A DNA stretch of 64,000 nt from assembly GCF_000204055.1 (NCBI RefSeq), contig NW_006768836.1:223918-287917 (forward strand), read 5' to 3'. The notes under the pieces are model-generated. The model saw only the letters and a program-made list of their open reading frames with translations. It did no database searches and was not told where the DNA came from. A program made the position numbers and the translations under genes. This document shows, in pieces, positions 59,696 through 64,000 of the stretch. Each line of letters opens with the position of its first letter. Position 1 is the stretch's first letter. Source of the stretch: Melampsora larici-populina 98AG31 (lineage: Eukaryota; Basidiomycota; Pucciniomycetes; Pucciniales; Melampsoraceae).

Positions 59696-62600
59696 TGGGA
59701 TTCCAAACTTTTGTTATACACCAAGACTAAATCTCCAGCCTCCAAAGCACCTCTCAACCTATGTGAATTCTTCTTATCCCAATATATAATACCCTCCGTC
59801 CTCGTCTTCATCATCCTGTCATAAGCCTTCTTCAGCATTTCATCCCTTTGTTCCAACTGCTCCACTCTTGCCATTAATAACTCCTCTCTAGTAGTGACTT
59901 TGTCCCAATCCACCCCGAGAAAGGTCCCCGCCTCAACGTCCACTGGTAAAATTGCTTTCTGATTGAAAAGAACTTCATAAGGTGAGAAACCAGTTGTCCT
60001 CTTAGTGGAAATCCTGTCTGAAAATAACACTAAAGGTAATTTCTCCGCCCACTTCCTTCCATCTTCACCGCACATTTTCACCAAGGTATTCTTCAACGGT
60101 TGGTGTCCCCGCTCTACCATTCCTTGACCCTGCGGCCAATACGCAGTAGCCTCCCCCAACTTTGATCCTGATAAACTCACTGCTTCTCTTAATTCTCCCT
60201 TAAATTCTGGCCCTCCATCTACTGTAAAGCACTTCACCGCCCCGTACCTCCAAATCCACTCTTTCAAAATAAAATCCGCCACCGCCTTTGAAGTTAACTT
60301 TTGTAAAGGTTTGGCTTCAACCCATCCTGAAAGATCATCTCTTGCCACAATCAAGTACTTATATTTACTAGTCTTAATGTGCACAGCATCTAGACTAACC
60401 CTTCCAAACACCGTAGCTTCCCCCGTAGCATGTCCTCTTTCCTTTTGAGTATTAGGACTCCTTCTTTGACAAGCTTCACAAGACATAACCCATCTTCTCA
60501 CATCTTCCTTCATCTCCGGCCACCAAAATCTAACCAAGCATCTTCTATAAGTTTCTTCTACACCTCTATGTCCCATCTCTTCGTGTAATCTTTGTAGCAC
60601 TATCTCTTGACCCTCTTTTCTTGACACCACTAATCTTCCGCAAGGTATTCCCCTCTTCTTTAATATTCCACGTTCCATGAAGAAAGTCTTTGACCTATGT
60701 TGTATCCATTGAAAATCTTCATCAGAACAATTTGGAGGTCTATGAAAACTTTTTAGATATTCTTCAAGTGTCGCCCATAAACCTTCTTGAGTCCAAGGTA
60801 CCATTTCATTATCATTATCAATAGTAGAAACTGGGAAACCCTCATGTGGAGTAATATCATCCTTTTCTTCATCGAAATCTTCTCCCTCGGATGTTGAATC
60901 TTCCCCGACTGGTCTTCGTGAAAGTCCATCTGGCATCCCAAAACTCTTCCCTGACTTATGAACAATATCAAAGGAAAATAATTGAATAAATGCCACCCAT
61001 CTAGTCATTGGTGCATTTGGTAAAGTTGGCCTATTGATCATTTCTACCAAAGACTTTGCGTCTACCTGAAGCTCAAAGTGTTGCCCCCACAATTTGCTTT
61101 GAAATTTCTTAAGTATTCTTGCAACGCCACCTAGTTCTAGTTTGGGTTGAGAATATCTTGCTTCTACCGGTGAAAACACCAATGATTCGTAGAACACCGG
61201 CCTTGCCTTTCCTTGCTTATCTTCTTGCATCAATACACCTCCTGCTGCCATTTGACTTGAGTCTACCGCCAAGATAATCTTGCCTGCGCCTTCCCCATAT
61301 TCCAATCCCTTCAACATAATATCTTCACCAATAATTTGTTTCAGCTTATCCAAAGCTTCCTGACACTCTTCATTCCAATCCCATTCCACATCTTTCCTAG
61401 TCAACCTTCTCAAGGGTGCTGCAATCTTAGAGAAATCCTTAATGAACATCCTCACATATATGCACATTCCGAGAAATCCCAAAACCTCTGTAGTGTTTCT
61501 AGGAACCGGCCAATTCTGAATCTTGTTCTTCTTCTTCTTTGATATTGTCCTTCCCTCCTTACAGACCACATGTCCCACAATCTCCAATGCTGGCACACAA
61601 ACTGCAAACTTCTTTCCTGAAACTGTAAGTCCCGCCTCTTCAATCCTAAACAAAACTCTTTCTAAAGTAACCGCATATTCCCATATGAAACGCCTAATGC
61701 CGGGATTTTCTTCCAGCACCGCATCGCCATAGGTAGAATCAGGACCTTTGATTCCGCCGTCATCAATGAAGAAACCTACGTTCTGTGGAATTTCATCTTG
61801 AAGAATCCACATCATTTGAGCTTGATATACTGCTACTGAATTTGTTGCACCTTGAGGTAATCTGGTAAGTTGAAATCTTCCCAATGGTGTTTCAAAAGTT
61901 GTTAAGGGTCTTGAAAAATCTGCCAACTCTCTTTCATCATATCCTCCCATAATATCACCCAAGCCATAACATGCTCTCCCTGCAAATGATTCCACAAACT
62001 CTTCAGGTGCCGGAGGCATTCCTGCATCCTTGATGGTGACCTTATTCAATTCTTGTAAATCATGAACCACTCTTAATTTACCATCCTGCTTCTTGACACA
62101 AAATACTGGGCTTGAATAGCTTGAAGTTGATTGTTCGTACAATCCCGTCCTTAGCCGCTGCCTGATTAATTCAATGTATTCTGGTTTGATAGCCGCCGGA
62201 ATCGGAATTGGCTTCTTCTGCCAAAGTTGATGGTCCACTACTGGAATGGCATAGGGAAATCCATAAGAATGCTTCAAAACACCCCTTTCTTCTTCACAAT
62301 AAGCAATTGCCCCTTCCCTTAATACCACTACATGTAATAATAACTTCATCTCCTCATCACTTAACCAATCTTGAGGCCCAAAATTACACATCTTCAACCG
62401 CTCCAATGTTGTCTTCTTTGTCTCCACAAAGTCCGGAGGATTCATTGACAAAGGTGTTTCATATGGATCCCTTGACATCGGTGGTCTTTGTAAAGGTGGA
62501 TTGAGACTTTGTGGCATAGCTGCATTGACCGGCCGGACCTTCTTCGCCACTGACTTGTACTTCGCCGCAAAACATAGTAACTCTCCCCTCCTCCATCTCT

Positions 62601-63051
62601 CGCAAATCTCTGCTTGCTGCCTAATGTCAAAACCTTCATTGAGTGCCTTCACCGTCTCCCATTCTTCTTCCTCCAGTAAGCCTCCCCTGATTCCATTTTC
62701 TAACTCCTGCATACTTCTGCCATAATCTTCTAATTGTACACCACGACTTGAGAATTGAGACTGAGATAAAGAAGATTCAATAAAGCTAAAAGAGGAACTA
62801 AACTCTGAACCAAAATATATACTATCCTCCAAAATTTTCCACGCTTGCTCTTCCTCCATTGATACCAAAGATGATGAAATATAAGAAACTTGAGGAGAAC
62901 CTTGGGACTGAAAATGAGACTGAGAATTGAAATTATTATTCATACACAACCAAGTTCCCGTTTCTTCAACAGTTGGTGATGGACGCCCAAGGTAACTTGG
63001 ATTTGCTATATACTGAACGCCCATATCTTCACCAACGTCCTCTACAAAAAA
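59650..63051 (-). CDS. Ty3/gypsy pol: reverse transcriptase, RNase H, integrase
   Basis: The frame is open from the slippery site at 63051 (first ATG 63024) to 59650. After about 250 linker residues comes RT, with LRVVHDLQELNKVTIK, ACYGLGDIMGGYDE (motif A), TRLPQGATNSVAVYQ and the active site GFFIDDGGIKG (F-I-D-D). RNase H has ILAVDSSQMAAGGVLMQ, ARYSQPKLELGGV and FQLQVDAKSL-type text. Integrase has the HHCC zinc finger (MGHRGVEETYRRC, SCEACQRR) and DDE residues in SLDAVHIK, FTVDGGPEFKG and GMVERGHQPLK. The order RT-RH-IN is that of Ty3/gypsy. No chromodomain is visible. The frame ends early because of the frameshift near 59690; otherwise it is long and clean. Confidence 0.9.
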   Translation of the reverse strand, partial: FFVEDVGEDMGVQYIANPSYLGRPSPTVEETGTWLCMNNNFNSQSHFQSQGSPQVSYISSSLVSMEEEQAWKILEDSIYFGSEFSSSFSFIESSLSQSQFSSRGVQLEDYGRSMQELENGIRGGLLEEEEWETVKALNEGFDIRQQAEICERWRRGELLCFAAKYKSVAKKVRPVNAAMPQSLNPPLQRPPMSRDPYETPLSMNPPDFVETKKTTLERLKMCNFGPQDWLSDEEMKLLLHVVVLREGAIAYCEEERGVLKHSYGFPYAIPVVDHQLWQKKPIPIPAAIKPEYIELIRQRLRTGLYEQSTSSYSSPVFCVKKQDGKLRVVHDLQELNKVTIKDAGMPPAPEEFVESFAGRACYGLGDIMGGYDERELADFSRPLTTFETPLGRFQLTRLPQGATNSVAVYQAQMMWILQDEIPQNVGFFIDDGGIKGPDSTYGDAVLEENPGIRRFIWEYAVTLERVLFRIEEAGLTVSGKKFAVCVPALEIVGHVVCKEGRTISKKKKNKIQNWPVPRNTTEVLGFLGMCIYVRMFIKDFSKIAAPLRRLTRKDVEWDWNEECQEALDKLKQIIGEDIMLKGLEYGEGAGKIILAVDSSQMAAGGVLMQEDKQGKARPVFYESLVFSPVEARYSQPKLELGGVARILKKFQSKLWGQHFELQVDAKSLVEMINRPTLPNAPMTRWVAFIQLFSFDIVHKSGKSFGMPDGLSRRPVGEDSTSEGEDFDEEKDDITPHEGFPVSTIDNDNEMVPWTQEGLWATLEEYLKSFHRPPNCSDEDFQWIQHRSKTFFMERGILKKRGIPCGRLVVSRKEGQEIVLQRLHEEMGHRGVEETYRRCLVRFWWPEMKEDVRRWVMSCEACQRRSPNTQKERGHATGEATVFGRVSLDAVHIKTSKYKYLIVARDDLSGWVEAKPLQKLTSKAVADFILKEWIWRYGAVKCFTVDGGPEFKGELREAVSLSGSKLGEATAYWPQGQGMVERGHQPLKNTLVKMCGEDGRKWAEKLPLVLFSDRISTKRTTGFSPYEVLFNQKAILPVDVEAGTFLGVDWDKVTTREELLMARVEQLEQRDEMLKKAYDRMMKTRTEGIIYWDKKNSHRLRGALEAGDLVLVYNKSLESQWGKLSRIGGMGLIG

Positions 63052-64000
63052 GACTTGTCTTCGCCAGACACCTCTTCCACATAACTTGGAACGGAGCCTG
63101 AATCCTCCTCTTGAACTTCTTGCCGCAGCCGAGCCAAATTGACCTCCACCATAGTAGTTCTTTTCTCCCCAAGATCCAACTCTCTTTCCCAGTCCCCTTC
63201 ATCTGGCTGACAAATAGTAAACCTTGTCCAGATACCTCTTTCATCCTTTAAGGTCAACCTTTCCCCGACTGCTTTCCCAAACTCCATTCCCGCTCTAAAA
63301 TCCATAAGGAAGGGCCGTCCCAATAAGATTGGACATTTACTCTCCTTGGCAATCCAAAAGTGAGCCACACCCTGCACTCTAGTCCCTACTACCACTTCTA
63401 TAGCCTCCCCAATCCCAACTAACTCTGTCCTTTGCCCTCCAATACCTCTAACACCTGATCTAATGGACACCAACCCTGTTAACCCTAACTCCTCCGCTAC
63501 TGATTCCGGAAGGATGTTGATTTGGGATCCAGAATCAACCAAGGCCTTAACCCTTTTCTTCTTTCCTCCAAGCATAATGTCCAAATATCCCAAAGGACAC
63601 GAGTATAATACATCCTCCCCATCATCTTCACTCTCTGAACTAGACTCTTCTTCGTCTAATCCACCAGTAGCTGCTCTTAATGGCTTGATAATCCTAGGAA
63701 TAACAACCCGCCGCTTAGAAACCTGCTTCTTGACGTGCTCCGCCAACGCTGGTGAGATAGCACACAGTTCCCCAACCTCTGCCTCTATCTTGGTCTTCAT
63801 TATTTTTGTCACCACATTATCCATTACCCCCTCATAACCTTTCTCCACCAGTCTCTCGAATCGTCCCTTGACTATATCCTTCTTCTGAATCTTTGGTGCT
63901 ACTACCGTTGGCCTCTTCCTTTCTTTTAATTCCGCCAACGGAATATCTTCACTACTATTGTCATCCTCGGCCAACTCCAGAAGTTCATCTTCTTGATCTT
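63042..64000 (-). CDS. Ty3/gypsy gag-protease, 5' partial
   Basis: The frame continues beyond the right edge (upstream codons QEDELLELAEDD are open) and ends with TAG at 63044-63042. The visible 319 residues include a charged linker, then the retroviral-type aspartic protease: KALVDSGSQINILP (catalytic D-S-G), a flap-like GIGGQRTEL, and CPILLGRPFLMDF (the second hydrophobic-G-R motif). The protease would cut gag and pol in the particle. The capsid part must lie outside the window. Pol follows in the -1 frame. Confidence 0.85.
   Translation of the reverse strand, partial: DQEDELLELAEDDNSSEDIPLAELKERKRPTVVAPKIQKKDIVKGRFERLVEKGYEGVMDNVVTKIMKTKIEAEVGELCAISPALAEHVKKQVSKRRVVIPRIIKPLRAATGGLDEEESSSESEDDGEDVLYSCPLGYLDIMLGGKKKRVKALVDSGSQINILPESVAEELGLTGLVSIRSGVRGIGGQRTELVGIGEAIEVVVGTRVQGVAHFWIAKESKCPILLGRPFLMDFRAGMEFGKAVGERLTLKDERGIWTRFTICQPDEGDWERELDLGEKRTTMVEVNLARLRQEVQEEDSGSVPSYVEEVSGEDKSFL
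63045..63051 (-). promoter_or_regulatory. Candidate -1 ribosomal frameshift site
   Basis: On the coding strand the zero frame reads TCT TTT TTG TAG. The heptamer T TTT TTG fits the X-XXY-YYZ slippery rule and lies one codon before the gag-protease stop. A -1 slip enters the pol frame, which is open from this point (TTT TTT GTA GAG) through ATG 63024 and on to 59650. No downstream pseudoknot was tested. Confidence 0.6.

Noticed and set aside
1..64000. CRISPR arrays, rRNA genes, bacterial operons
   Set aside because: No evenly spaced short repeats with unique spacers, no rRNA-like text, and the genes are intron-rich and eukaryotic.

Overview
The window looks like repeat-rich, AT-rich DNA from a basidiomycete fungus. 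Several things point to this: genes split by many short introns (mostly 55-90 nt, GT-AG), fungal-type housekeeping genes (ATP11, PRA1, a C2H2 regulator), an MFS family with 17 exons per gene, and a mix of tyrosine-recombinase (YR) retroelements, hAT, Ty1/copia and Ty3/gypsy elements. A rust fungus (Pucciniales, Melampsora-like) is my best guess. That assignment is inference, because no database was searched.

Layout. 1-4245: a seven-exon, 5'-truncated transposase-like gene with RNase H-fold motifs resembling the P-element/THAP9 class and two in-frame stops. 4246-6060: no clear gene, perhaps a decayed one. 6061-7166 (-): a two-finger C2H2 protein built from six exons, three of only 24-48 nt. 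7263-9660: no gene. 9666-13004 (-): a decayed hAT transposase. 13480-24872: a decayed YR retroelement (gag, RT-RNase H, tyrosine recombinase, + strand) whose recombinase gene is split by a second, much better preserved Ngaro-like YR retroelement on the - strand (17776-24591). The inner element keeps the textbook A1-ORFs-B1-A2-B2 split direct repeats.

25797-26057: an isolated BED-finger fragment. 26654-29398: two divergent host genes, a small charged protein (-) and the mitochondrial F1-ATPase assembly factor ATP11 (+). 30207-48239: four paralogous MFS transporters (A on +, B, C and D on -) with one PRA1-family gene between A and B. B and C are a recent tandem duplication whose unit also carried the PRA1 promoter and first exon. 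A 587-bp MITE with a 9-bp target duplication later entered the C copy. 49434-51430: a short tandem repeat, a 176-bp copia LTR and a decayed copia RT/RNase H tail.

53300-64000: a spliced + strand gene with an N-terminal Zn2Cys6-like cysteine pattern and a long pyrimidine-rich leader faces a - strand Ty3/gypsy gag-pro-pol that runs off the right edge. About 3.3 kb of degenerate repeats lies between them. The convergent arrangement raises the possibility of an antisense accessory gene in the 3' region of the gypsy element. A UUUUUUG slippery heptamer lies exactly at the pro/pol frame change.

How it works together: the host genes (C2H2 regulator, ATP11, PRA1, MFS cluster) appear intact. The older elements carry frameshifts and nonsense codons, most of which a single C-to-T (or G-to-A) transition could explain. 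This suggests deamination-type decay.
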